Below are positions 23,211-34,652 of a DNA stretch of 64,000 nt, piece after piece. The DNA is from Vigna angularis (lineage: Eukaryota; Streptophyta; Magnoliopsida; Fabales; Fabaceae). Where the stretch lies: positions 20,758,501-20,822,500 of the forward strand of contig NC_068971.1 in NCBI RefSeq assembly GCF_016808095.1, given 5' to 3'. Position 1 is the stretch's first letter. The number at the start of each line of letters is the position of its first letter. The translations under genes were made by a program, and so were the position numbers. The notes under the pieces are model-generated. The model was not told where the DNA came from and made no database searches. It worked only from the letters and a program-made list of their open reading frames with translations.

Positions 23211-25541
23211 CTCTTGAGAGTCTAAATCAACTTCTTCTTCTTTTGGTGAACTCTCCACTTTTGGAATGAATTCAACATCCTTGCACTATTCTTGAGGATG
23301 AGTTTCTTCAATCCATTTTGGAGAGTTTTAGTACTTCAATTTGAATTGAACCATGTGGACCTTTTTTCTAGCAAACATGACCAAATGATTAAGATAAGAT
23401 TTTACAAACAGGTTAAGATACTTGTCTGTGATGTCTGTGAGTATGTTTGATTGTGGTAAATGAAAGGCAATTTTTGTTTTATGTGACATTGGGATAAGTA
23501 GAGTGAAGAATTGACCTCTATATACACTTGTGTGATTGAGTGAAACACTTTGTCTGGTGATGAATAGTTCCATAAATACATGATGACATGTTTAGTTAAT
23601 TGATCATTCATGAGAATAACATCTGTTGGATATTATGTGATTATGTGAACATCATGATGAGTGGTTTTTATCAAGGCATGTGTACATCTTGACTGAATTC
23701 TGTTTTGATGAGCTGATTTGAGTAATTACTTGTCTTGGAAGAAAGAGTTTTTGAATGTGGTGAACCATTGTATTGATTGGTGGAAGACAGAGTTATATCT
23801 TGTTTGCTTGAGGACAAGCAAAGTTCTAAGTTTGGGGTTGTGATAACGGTTGAAAAATCGTTATTTTTATACTTAATTTTGATATTAAAAACACCCTTTA
23901 TGATTTAGAAACTAGCTTTAACACATGTTTTTGCTTTAGTTTTGTGAATAAGAGAGTTGAGGTTATACTTGATGATTTCATCACTAAATTCCCTTGATTT
24001 TGTAGACTATTGGAATTATTTGAAAGAAGAGTTAAAGTACCAAATAGTTGGAATGCAAAAAAGTCAACCAAAATGCAGAAAAGCCAACCAAAATGAAAAG
24101 TCAACTAGTGTGCAGAAAAGTCAACTATAATGTTGAAAAAAGGGCGTTGAGCGCCAATTTCTTCTGTCTCACGCCTGAGCGCTACCGCTGAGCGTCAGTT
24201 TAGTGCCACAGCTACTCCTGGGCTCCCTTTTAGGGCGCTAAGCGCTAGCGAAGTGGGCTTGGACCCGTTTTGTGTTATTTAGTGGGCTTGGATCTGTTTT
24301 CTGTTATTTTTATGGTCTATTTAAGGAGTTGGACGTCCTAGGTAATGTATCTTTTGATGGCTTGAGCACAGAAACACATTTTTCACCCCTTGGGGGTAGA
24401 TTTGGGGATGTGACAGCTCTCTTCTTCTCTTTCTAGGGTTTTTCTATCTTTTTCATTCTTTCATTCCATTGTTCATATAGTTTCTCCATGATAATGGGGA
24501 ACTAAACCTTATTTGTTGTTGGGAAATATGTAACCTCTTAAACCCTCATGTATTGAATTGATTTATATTATAAATACTTTACTTCATTAATTGTTAGGGT
24601 TTTTCCTCTACGCTCTATGTATGCTTTGTTTAACTCATTCAATTGCATGATCATTGATTTTGTCGATATGGACACATATGGGAAAATCTAGAACTGGGGA
24701 AATTCTCCCAAAACCAATATTACCTAGACATAGGAATAGGAGGGTTGGTTGCCTTTAAGCTTCTATGCGAATGTAATGCATAATTAATTGTTGGGGATAC
24801 AAGACATTGTGATTAAGTAATTAAGAGTAGGTTTTCTTCACCGAGACATCGGGTTTAAGGTAAATTAGAAAGTGGCATTAACATCAATGAAGAAGATGAA
24901 TTCTTATATGCATGAGAGTGATTAGGTGAAATCTAAACCCTAACAACATATTCATCTCATATTTTCAATATCATCCATTCACCCTTGTGTTTAGCCTCAA
25001 TTGATCAAATTTGCATTCATGTTTATTTTTATTGCATTTGCATTCAAAAACCCCAAAAATTGTTCTTAGGTCTTAATTGGTTAAGCGATTACATAACTGT
25101 TTAGTGTTGTGAGTCTCTTGAGAAATGATACTTGGTCTTACCATTTATTATTACTTGATACAATTCGATACACTTGCCGGAGTGTTAACACTTGCATTGA
25201 GTCATTATTGCAAAAATAGTTCATGAACGTGATACAAGAAAGAAATATTGATAGAAATAGGTCAATTGTATGTACACTTAAAAGATATCTCTTTCTTATT
25301 GAATTTGAACTTCTACCACCAATAAATCTTTCGACAATTGTATTGTTGGTGCCTCTTATGTCTTGAAGGTTTTGTTGAACCTAATTGACATGTTGGTTTT
25401 CTTCTTCATCTTAGTTAGAAATTTGATTGCTCCCATTTTCATTTTATTGGTTTCCTCGTTCTTGACCTTGATAAGTTCCATAATTTTTTTACAACGACAA
25501 TCTTTTCAGGTAGAACTTTATATATTATTAGCTATCCCTCC
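23211..25541. repeat. ~600-bp direct repeat, copy 2, interrupted
   Basis: The left half of copy 2 is at 23211-23420 and the right half at 25191-25541. Between them sits the 3' part of an Athila-like retrotransposon with its LTR. The junction at 25190/25191 is clean: the LTR ends in CA and the repeat resumes at CTTGCATTGAGTC. Confidence 0.65.
23421..25190 (+). mobile_element. Truncated Athila-like retrotransposon: 3' internal end plus 3' LTR
   Basis: The LTR is about 23842-25190. It starts TGATAACGGTTGAAAAATCG and ends GGAGTGTTAACA. It is preceded by a polypurine-like AGTTTGGGGTTG and by internal sequence matching the complement of about 57770-57900 in the Athila-like element at the right of this window. 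There is no 5' LTR, PBS or gag here, so the element is 5'-truncated or recombined. No clear target duplication was found (CTTGT against CTTGC is the closest). Orientation is plus. Confidence 0.75.
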
Positions 25542-25818
25542 CTTTTTTTTTACATAAATAAAAATCAATTAATATATGAATAAAAGTATTTATTATTTAA
25601 TGTTACTAAATTTATATTTTTATCCCTTCAAATTTGTATATATTTATAAAAGAAAATTTTGACAATCTTAATATACTTTTTAAACATTTCATTGTCTTTG
25701 AACCTAGCCTTTACTTGCCTTGTTATTTTGTACAAGGTAAAAGAAAGAGTCAAACATGAGGTCTTCGATTATATCTTGAATCTTGTGCACTATTCAGTGG
25801 TATGTCTAATGTTCTAAT

Positions 25819-26343
25819 TGTTGAGAATCCAAGTGCGAGTCTAAGTCCCACATTAGATAGAAATGAGAAAGTAGAGCACTATATAAAGATGAAAGACCCA
25901 TTAACCCATTACCTTAAGGTTTTTGGTAGAAAGTAGTGTAAATCCTTTATATGGTTGAACTCAGATCTCATTGGTGTTTGTATCTCTTTGGTGAACCTCC
26001 TCCTTGATAGACCCCAATAGTGGTATCAGAGCCGATGGTTTGTCTTGGTGACCGAGGGCTACTCGTGGTTGTGGTTGGTCGGGAATGCTTTCGCTAGAGA
26101 GGAAGTGTACTTATGTGGAAGGGACTCACCCTTAAGGAGGAGATTGTTGGGAATCCAAGTGAGTCTAAGTCTCACATTAAATAGAAATGAGAAAGTAAAG
26201 CATTATATAAAGATGAAAGACTCATTAATCCATTACCTTAAGGTTTTGGATAGAGAGTGGTGTTAATCCTTTATATGGTTGACCTCAGATCTCATTGATG
26301 TTTGTATCTTTCCGGTAAACATCCTCCTTGATAGACCCCAATA
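25819..26343 (+). mobile_element. TRIM retrotransposon, 525 bp, TSD CTAAT
   Basis: Two direct terminal repeats of about 200 bp (25819-26019 and 26145-26343) start TGTTG(A/G)GAATCCAAGTG and end GATAGACCCCAATA. Between them are only 125 bp, opening with TGGTATCAGAGC (26021-26032), the standard initiator-Met tRNA primer binding site, and closing with a purine-rich AAGGAGGAGAT tract. A perfect 5-bp duplication CTAAT flanks it (25814-25818 and 26344-26348). There is no coding capacity, which defines a terminal-repeat retrotransposon in miniature. The LTRs differ by scattered substitutions. Confidence 0.93.
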
Positions 26344-26348
26344 CTAAT

Positions 26349-28559
26349 GATATTTCTTGTTAACGTACATTGAAGGGATATATATGTCATATCTTCCTTG
26401 TTTATTCTAATTTTATGATGTTAAAGAGAACAATAAAAATAATTGTTTTCAAAACTTGTTTATGTATGTTATTGGTTAACAAGTTGTTTAAGAAAAAACT
26501 CTTACCGAATAAAGTTTTACTTATTCTTATAATAGATTTTCTAATAAATTATTAATATGATTAAAATAAAATGTACGTAGTACCAAAATACAATGTAACA
26601 CTTAGTACACTCAAACTCAAAAATTATAAAATGACATTGGAATCTGTTGTTAGATTTAACAATTATTAATTAAGTCATTACCAAATTATTTACAAATGTA
26701 ATGCGGTATAATTTTCACATTTGAGATGGTCCAACTTCATAAGCGAAATTTAAATTTTCAACATATTACACTTTATCAAGCAGTTATATAGCGATAAGTA
26801 AAGTTTAATTATAAAATTTAAGAAAAATCATAACATTTATTTCATAATATCCTTTTATTTTTCTTCATAAATCAACTGTTTGATCTATTACGTATATGTA
26901 TTCCCCAAGTTCCCCTATCTCTTTTATCGTAAAACGTTCTTAGACGAAATTGTGTACCAATATAATGGTTCAATTCTCAAAATTTACCCATAAATTTCAC
27001 AAAAATAAAAATACCAAGCGAGATAATTTTACATTCAAAATAAGAGTAGATTTTGAAATCTGGGCAATGTAAAGTTAGAAATGTGGACAGCGTTATATTT
27101 TGATGATATATTTGTTAGCAATATTCGTATATGTTTAGTTTATAGCCTATAATTTAATATTACATACATTAAAGAAATACATTAAAAATATTGTTCAATT
27201 AACCAACCTTATCATATCGAATGTTAAAAAATACTAGTGCTCATTATGATGGCAAAATAATAGTAATAATAATAAAACAAAAACTCATGATTAAAATTAT
27301 GGTTTGTATATAGCCCAAATAATAATTCAATCCAAATTTTTTTTTGCCCATAAGAACACGACTCAACTACAATTATGAAATGCACTTGAATAATTTGAGA
27401 GAGGACAAGGTCTCAAAATTTGTTTCATTGGAGGCATAAACAAAATTAATGATGACATTTATTTATAGTAACATGTGATGTTGAGTTTGAAAGTTAAAGA
27501 AAATGCGATGTATATATATGGAGATGGAACAAGGTTTAAGTAGATTTAATTTAAGGGTAGTTTCCTTGAATGGGTGATGATGATGAAAGTGTAACAAATG
27601 GAAGGACCACTCCATTTGAGTCATTTGATACTTAGATGAAGAAAAAGAAGAAGAAAAGGTGCTTATAAGGACCCTTCAATGGTGGGGCACAAACTTTGAA
27701 AGCTAGGTGTCTCTCCTCCAATGCCCTCAAAGTTGGATAAGTTTGACAAAAGGAATTGAATAGGATCATGAAAAAATTGAGTTTTTTTTTTTGGAACCCT
27801 AAGATATCCACAAATAAAGTCAATCACACTGTTGAAATGATGTCAGAATTCCACCAACCAAAATTACTTTACCTTGGGTTTTTTCTTATTCTATTATGAA
27901 AATTTGCCTTTATGTTTGGTTTTCTATCAAATCAAATCTATGAAAGACGTTCTAACAAATTCTGCCCTTTTATTTTGTCGGCAAGGTGTAGTGGTGCTGA
28001 TAAACAATCTATTATGTGTAAGTGTCCAAAACATCATAATTTGTTCTGCAAAATTTGTATACTTTGGCTATAACATGCAAAAAGAAAACCCATTAGCTAT
28101 CCTTGTACCCAAAAGAATCTTCATTTGAAAAAGAATCTTGATTTGAAATGAACATGTCAAATTAACTTTTTCTTTTTACCTTATAATAAGTTAGGACTAT
28201 GAATATCAATCCAATGTTTGATGTTTAATAAAAATAAGAAAATTAAGTGATGTATAAGAAAAATAAAATTTACAAATATTAATTTTACAGTTCTATATTG
28301 TCATAGTTTTTTATACGATAAATTATCTTTTAAAAATATAAATTCTTTTAATGTGGTATTAGAACTATTAAGATTTTATATTAAGAGTGATATTAGTTTC
28401 ATCAGTTAATCTCTTAAAAATTCTAGAACAAATAAATAATAATAAAAAATGACCTTTTTTAGAGATTTATTGAAAGAATTAAAATTAAATTTTAATTTCT
28501 ATACACTATCTTATTCGTTTGCCTTACAAAAGCTTAATTAATTGATAAAAGATTGACAA

Positions 28560-28600
<41 letters not shown>

Positions 28601-30489
28601 GTTTATTTTATTATAGTTTATCATTTCTTTTTTCATATTAATTTAGCATTACCTTTTAAGAGAATAAACTCACTACCTTAGAAATATTTAATCCGAGTAA
28701 CCATTTTCTCATAAATTTGTTAAGATAAAATGAAATAAATTAAATTTATATCTTTTTTAAATGGGGAAATTCTTCAATCCACTCGAACATTCACAATTAA
28801 CTAAGAAAAATCTCTCAATGACTTTTTTCTACATCTTCTACAAAAGACCTCAAGAGATAACAATTTATATTGATTGGAAATTTCATTTTGTGCATATCTA
28901 TGTAGCCTATTTGTTTTCAATTGTTTGGAAAATGTTCAATTTGAATGTATCAGAGTTTCGTAGAGCTTCAATTTGTGCTATTATTACTACACATAGTCTA
29001 GAGAAAGAAATCTTTAAAATTGAAATTGAATTGACAGAAATTAATAATACCCATCCTTCTTCTTCTCATTAATTGCTGATATATGGAGGGATTAGGGTTC
29101 ACTCTTGCCAATAAAGTAAAGGAACAACATAAATATTCACAAACACACCAACCATATAAAGCACACATGGTAGGAAAGGACATATATGTAAAATACTTTT
29201 TTTAACAACAATTATAAATGACTAAGGCAAAGCCTTCTTAACAATTTAATTCTCCACTTTGAGTCCCTACACGAATACTTTTTTATAACTTTGCTTTTAA
29301 TTGCATCTTGTATTACTCTTGTGATATTTAAATGGTTATAATAAGTTATGACATTATTTTGAAATTATGACTCGTCCTTCAGAAATAAAAGGAACAAGAA
29401 TAATTAGGTTATTACACTTTTCATCAATTGAAAAATTAGGTGGCTAGGGTTAGGTTTTGGCGACTTGAAATTGCTAAAATTTAACATACTTTGGAGTTTA
29501 GTTAAAAAAAAAATCAAAATCAAATTTTAATTTTGAGTTAAATTTTTCTTCTTGAACATTTTTTTTTTCAATTTATATAATTATGATCATTGGGAAGGTA
29601 AAATGTTGATTGAATGAACCTTATTTTAGCCCCATTTTAGGGGAATTTTTGTTCCTATTGAAACACTCTTAAATTTTTGGTCTCTCTTCTATGCACACTT
29701 TCTACATGTCTATTTCAGTTGCCAACACTCACTTCCATTGGTAATGTTGAATTTGGTAGGCTACATTTACCCATTAAACCACTCAAAATCACCATCCCAA
29801 ACCCAAATGGTCTTCCACTCTTTTACTATAACTTTCTCCAAATTTCGATGATTGACAAAGGGAAAACAAGAAGAAAATATAACACTAATAAAATATGAGA
29901 TTAATTATTTAATGAGACTTAAATCTACATACATAACTATCATTGTGTCATCATCTATAAGCCATTATCACTTTAATGAGTACTAAAAAATTTATAACAC
30001 CAATGTTTAATCCAGAACATAATTTCTTTTTCATCAAAATTTCAGCAATTTAAGACGAGAGCAACAGATGGAGCAGAAAAGCAAAGACCGAATTTTTCCC
30101 TTATAAATATGAGTTGTTTAGGTTTCTTGTAATTTGGATTTGGCCTTCATGTGCCTATTTTAAGAAAAGTGACTAACAGTTGATGTAATCTTAGTATGGT
30201 GCAGGAAAGTTAAAGGATATGGTTTGATTCTGTGAATCCAGTTCATCAGAGTTCAGATTCTGTGAATAATTAATCTTTTATTGATTTGGATTTTCAATTG
30301 ATTAGAAAGGGAAAACACAATGCCAACTTTAGTTCCACTCATGTCATAAATCTACTTGCCTCACAACTATCATTGCTTCCTAATATAATAACATAAGGAC
30401 AATAATCTCTAATCACTAGATGCTCAATTTCTTGCTGCTGCTTCATTCTCAATATATATACACATATATCATTTTTCATTCTTAATAAT
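26349..30489. other. AT-rich intergenic region, no gene seen
   Basis: Short ORFs with no recognised domains; the longest (28761-29072, +) has AT-driven composition. It includes the (TA)n tract at 28564-28598. No RNA gene signals or transposon termini were recognised. Confidence 0.45.
28564..28598. repeat. (TA)n microsatellite
   Basis: TA dinucleotide run of about 35 bp. Confidence 0.95.
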
Positions 30490-30599
30490 AATCACTACAA
30501 TAAAATCGTATATTACCGAAGGTTTATTACCGAGGGCCATTTGCCCTTCGGTAATGTCTGCTTACCGAGGGTCGTTTGCCCTTCGGTAATGTCTGCTTG

Positions 30600-31060
30600 A
30601 TATTCGAACCACATCTTCATTTAGCCATTCTCTGGAGAGATCCACCCGCACACATTTCTTTTTCTCTCGAAGCTTCCCTCGTCTTCGATCCATATTTCAA
30701 GTTCCTTCGCCTCAGATCTTAATCCGCCCAGCCATGGTTAGTCTCTAGATCTTCATTATCTTGTACATTTCTCCCTTACCTCGGCCTAATCCACCAAAGA
30801 ATCCATTTTTCACCGATTGTTCTATCTTTTGCCCGATTAAAACCGCTGTTCATTCCATTCCATCTATTCAATCGTTGAATCCTTTCTCTCCACCGATCAA
30901 AACATCCCAAATCCCTAACCCTAGAATTTGCACCGATCAAACCATTCAATCTAGGGTTTGCCTTCGTTTTCCGTCATCCGTTCTTCTTCTTCTTCGATTA
31001 GCTCGATCTGTGCCAGTTTCCAAGGTTCCTCGTCGATCCGCCTCGATCTGTAAGCATTAC
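30600..31060 (+). pseudogene. Possible captured 5' leader/promoter segment
   Basis: The CT-rich sequence contains CGCCCAGCCATGGTTAGT, which resembles a leader exon ending at or near a start codon followed by an intron. A further CT-rich block precedes TCGATCTGTAAGC. It differs in composition from the CACTA ends and lies inside the element, so it may be a captured leader exon and intron of a housekeeping gene. I cannot name the gene. Confidence 0.35.
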
Positions 31061-31375
31061 TTTTCTCTAATGATTTTATTTTTCATAAACATTGCCTTTA
31101 TTTCCTTCCTTCATGGTGGCCAAATATCAGTTGTTGTGTTTTGTTTTTTGTATGAAATATCCAGTAGCATTGTTATTCTTTTTTTGTTATTCTTTTTCTG
31201 TGTGGAAAGAAGTTTGGGAAAATACGCTCAATTTACTATTTGAGAATCCCTGCATGACAAATATGATACATCAGCTTCCCTGTCTATTTGAATACAAAAT
31301 AAAAATCCTTACATATATATTCACGAACAAAAATATAACAAACTTTAATTGTTCAAATATAAAAAATCCTAGGAA

Positions 31376-31646
31376 GCAATTGGGATGATGAAAGGGGGAT
31401 GATGTTGACAGGTTTGGGAGATGAAAGGGAGATGATGAAGTCAGTGAGTATGGATTTCTAGGAAGGTTTGAACTTGCCATAACAAATGATGTTGACGGAG
31501 ATTTTACCTGTGAGAAGAGGTGCTCTGTGGAATTGGAACTTCAGTTGGGGCTCTGACTCAGTGAGTTTGCTGGCTGAACTGAAAGGAAGAATTGAAACAA
31601 CCAGAAATAAACATAGGAGAAAGCTTAAAGATGTAAGAGAGGCCAT
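31376..31646 (-). pseudogene. Captured EXORDIUM-like (phosphate-induced protein) gene 5' part
   Basis: On the minus strand an ATG at 31644-31646 opens a signal-peptide-like start (MASLTSLSFLLCLFLVVSIL), then PQLKFQFHRAPLLTGKISVN and YGKFKPS. These match the N-terminus of secreted EXO/EXL proteins, which act in the apoplast in growth signalling. After KFKPS the frame hits TAG where a Gln is expected, then continues SILTDFIISLSSPKPVN before homology fades near 31376. A Trp expected before YGKF reads Cys. Only about 90 codons of a roughly 300-residue family are present. About 280 bp of upstream sequence, including a TATATATA box near 31715, came along too. Confidence 0.72.
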
Positions 31647-31979
31647 TTGTTTATGTTGTCTAAGAAAAAAGTGAAATGCTGTTGGTGAATTGCTATGAAA
31701 GAGGGAAGTGTTGGCGGATATATATAGTGGGAGGGGTGAAATAAAATGAGGGAGATGGTGTGAGTGGACTGAATGAGGTGATAATGCGTTTGCGATTTGG
31801 TAGTGAAATTGAAGGGGATTGATTTGTAGGTTTGCATTAACCGAGTGGTAAGGTTGGTGGAGACAGAGGATAGCCAGCTAAGGGGAGAGTTGGCACGGAT
31901 AATAACAACACGAGATGGCGACATGAGGACAAATCCCGTGTACCCTCAAACTCTTTGGCACATAACAGAAATCAAGGGG

Positions 31980-33018
31980 AGGGACCCTCACATATACAAT
32001 GTTTCAATGCAGAAACTATCTCTCCAAAAATGATTGTCTTTCTTGCTTCGACACTGCCTCCACCCAAATCCGCAACTGCTCCAAAGCCAATGGCGCCAGA
32101 GTTATCTACAACGATTGCTTCCTCAGGTATCTATCTGTCTATTCATTCAAATATATTTAAATTCACTTTGATTTTGCTGTTTGAAATTCTCAAAATCTGA
32201 CAAGGTTCACAGAGGTATGTAAATGTGGAAAGTTTTCACTTGCATGCAACGCTTGGTATAAATTAGTTCCTGCTTAATGTTTTTTCAAATAGAAATAATG
32301 ACAAGCTACCAAAAGCAGTATCAGATTGCGTTTTGTTCGAAGCAATTTAATCTTCGACAATTTTTCTGCATTTGATGTAGTATACTGCACAACACAACCC
32401 TTTTATTTGTTATTATCAATTATTTTATTCTGAAAAGTCGTATCTATATCATTTATTTCAAAATCTAAACTTGTGTTCCGTTGCAGGTGACATACTGGGA
32501 GCAACTGAGTTAAGAGGACCAGTTAACTACAAATATAATGATTTGAAAGCTGGAACTAAAAATTTCAGTGCTGAAAATAAACTTGGAGAAGGAGGTTTTG
32601 GTGCTGTATACAAGGTGAATTTTATGTTGTGTATATTTTAATAACATAATTGCAAGCATCCTAATGACAATGATTAATGTGTAAGATTTTTTTAAAAGCT
32701 GTCAAAATATTCTCTTTTATTTGAAGTTTTTGTTTATGTTTGCAATTAATAAACAAATAATCATTTTCCTAATGTCCTTTACAAGTTTTTAAAAGTATAC
32801 AATAAAGATTTGATAATTTTTTAAAATAAATTAAAAAAAGAAAGAAAAATGTCTTCAAAAAATAAATATAAATACAAAACCTAACAAAGAAATACTTAAA
32901 GCTACAGTTACATAAACTGAAGATCTCTTTCACTGATTTGCCAATCATATATTTGGAATAATAGGGTACTCTAAAAAATGGAAAAATTGTTGCCATAAAG
33001 AAATTAGTGTTGGGATTA
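31980..33018 (+). pseudogene. Captured cysteine-rich receptor-like kinase fragment
   Basis: Three pieces of one gene are in exon order. About 31985-32124 encodes part of a DUF26/Gnk2 domain (FQCRNYLSKNDCLSC, then TQIRNC and ARVIYNDCFL). An intron follows, with a GT after the AG at 32125. 32487-32614 encodes the juxtamembrane end and kinase glycine loop (ATELRGPVNYKYNDLKAGTK, then LGEGGFGAVYK). 32965-about 33016 encodes GTLKNGKIVAIKKLVLG with the catalytic lysine of subdomain II. The signal peptide, transmembrane region and the rest of the kinase are absent, so it cannot signal. Family assignment to CRK2/CRK3-like kinases comes from motif recognition. Parental introns are retained, so capture was at DNA level. 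Confidence 0.78.
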
Positions 33019-33829
33019 AATGCAATTGGATGCATCTCTGTTCCGGAATCTAAAAGCCTTGGATTAAATGCAATTGGAAGAACAATACTTCTTTTTCCCA
33101 TGATTTGAAAAGTCCACACATCTTTTCACTTTTGATCAATTATTGATGTGGTTGAACGTTTATCTTAATTGCTTTTTTGCATGAATAATTGGAAGCATTG
33201 TACCGTAAATATCAATTCCAACCGTAATTGATTTGATTGGCATGGTTATAGATAGATGTACATGATTCATAAGTCAAAATTAACCTGTCAAATACTAAAT
33301 GAGTTGATTTATATAAATGATTTTTTCCTTTATATTAACCTGTCAAAATTAACGTTTCAAGTTGGCTTTATATTCCTTTATTGCTATTTTTTCCAATAAA
33401 TCTCTTAATTATTTGATTGATTAAATATTAGTGAATATAATATTTAAGTTAATTAGATTTTTCCAGTAAGATCGAGTTTGATTATTGCACAGATAAAGAG
33501 ATGAGATATGAGTGTATAAATCAAATTTTGTATTTGATTTTATCAAATATAGATAGCGTTTTGTGAATTTTGATAGGAGTATAAAGTTTGATTATTGCAC
33601 ATATCTTACCCATCATATTTGCTAATTATGTGGGCATAAAGCTATTTGTGTCTTGTTTATTTTTCAATACTAAAGTCTTGCATCATAAATTTCAATTATA
33701 TTCTCTACCAATCTTTTATGATTCTGCATCTTAACTGATTTTTCTGATCATACTTTCTTGTCAACCATCATAATTGAGTGTTTGGTTATGGGTAATTGAT
33801 CAGAAAATTGCATCTTCTCATCTTGCAGA

Positions 33830-34075
33830 AGTAACCGTTTTACTTATGTTCAGAACAGAACAAGATTTGTGTCTTTGGGTGCTGTGAGCAATGATTTAGT
33901 TGAAGAGAGTGTGGAAGGTGATGACCTAAGGAGCAGAATCTTGAGGCTAAGGCTCCCCAAGCGAAGCGCCACAAACATTCTTCAGAAGTGGGTCCTTCAA
34001 GGGAATCCTGTTACGCTCTCTCAGCTTCGAGATATTTCCAAAGAGCTTCGAAGATCACAAGGGAAAGTAGTGCAA
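33830..34075 (+). pseudogene. Captured PPR-protein gene fragment
   Basis: The frame reads VSLGAVSNDLVEESVEGDDL, then SRILRLRLPKRSATNILQKW and LSQLRDISKELRRSQGK. This resembles the N-terminal region just before the first repeats of organellar P-class pentatricopeptide proteins. It stops being protein-like after about 34075 and holds no complete PPR motif. Lying inside the CACTA element, it is the third recognisable captured gene. Confidence 0.6.
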
Positions 34076-34377
34076 TTGCTGTTTGTTTTGTCATATCATG
34101 CAGTATGTATTAGATTCGTTTGGTTAATTGTAGGTGTAGTGCATTAGGAATTCAATTTTACACGTTGCTATTATTCGGTCAAATTGACCTGTGTGCTTAA
34201 GCTGGTCGGTGAACTTGTTCTAATGCATTCACAAATTGTGTTTTTTTAATTGGATAAGTGCAGATTTTTCAGAGAAATAAATGAGCTGTTATAGTGAATT
34301 GGAATTTGTCTTGTGATAAGTGAGCTGTCATAGAGAAATAAAGAGAAATAAATGAGCTATTATGTGATACTGTCTTT

Positions 34378-34500
34378 CGGTAATTACCGAAGGCTTCTGT
34401 CCTTCGGTAATTACCGAAGGCTTCTGTCCTTCGGTAATTACCGAAGGCTTCTGTCCTTCGGTAATTACCGAAGGCTTCTGTCCTTCGGTAATTACCGAGG
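34378..34500. repeat. 27-bp subterminal tandem repeat of the CACTA element
   Basis: A 27-bp unit (TAATTACCGAAGGCTTCTGT followed by CCTTCGG) is repeated four times from 34381 and is itself an inverted repeat around CTTCTGT. Diverged units continue to about 34628. Subterminal repeats of this kind are the usual transposase-binding region of CACTA elements. Confidence 0.9.
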
Positions 34501-34652
34501 GCCGTAGGCCGTCGGTAATGGTTAGCGACAACATGTTTACCGACGGTCTAATAGCCGTCGCTAATCCCTCGGTAAATTGTCATTATCGACGGCTTTTGGA
34601 TGTTACCGAAGGATTCTGGCCTTCGGTAATGCCCTCTTTTTTTGTAGTGAAT

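Larger units (their letters stand above)
30493..34649. mobile_element. Pack-CACTA transposon, 4.16 kb, TSD AAT
   Basis: The element begins CACTACAATAAAA and ends TTTTTTTGTAGTG, the CACTA (En/Spm) terminus. It has a 3-bp AAT duplication (30490-30492 and 34650-34652). Subterminal repeats built on TTACCGAAGG and CCTTCGGTAA fill both ends, with GGTAATG variants at the left and a 27-bp tandem at the right. No transposase was recognised. The interior instead carries fragments of at least three unrelated host genes in mixed orientation: an EXORDIUM-like gene (-), a cysteine-rich receptor-like kinase (+) and a PPR gene (+). A 5'-leader-like stretch near 30600-31060 may be a fourth. It depends on an autonomous relative for movement. 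Confidence 0.92.

Noticed and set aside
27632..27823. Minus-strand ORF with KVCAPPLKGPYK as a gene fragment or microRNA precursor
   Set aside because: No family recognised, and the flanking sequence does not form a convincing hairpin beyond a 7-bp stem.
28761..29072. 103-codon ORF
   Set aside because: AT-driven composition, no domain, no promoter or splice context.
30761..31243. 160-codon ORF in the CACTA as a gene
   Set aside because: Leader-like CT-rich DNA running into intron-like T-rich sequence; Pro/Ser/Ile/Phe composition follows base bias.
34328..34534. ORF with a repeated VITEGQKPS peptide
   Set aside because: The 27-bp CACTA subterminal repeat is a multiple of three, so it stays open by chance.
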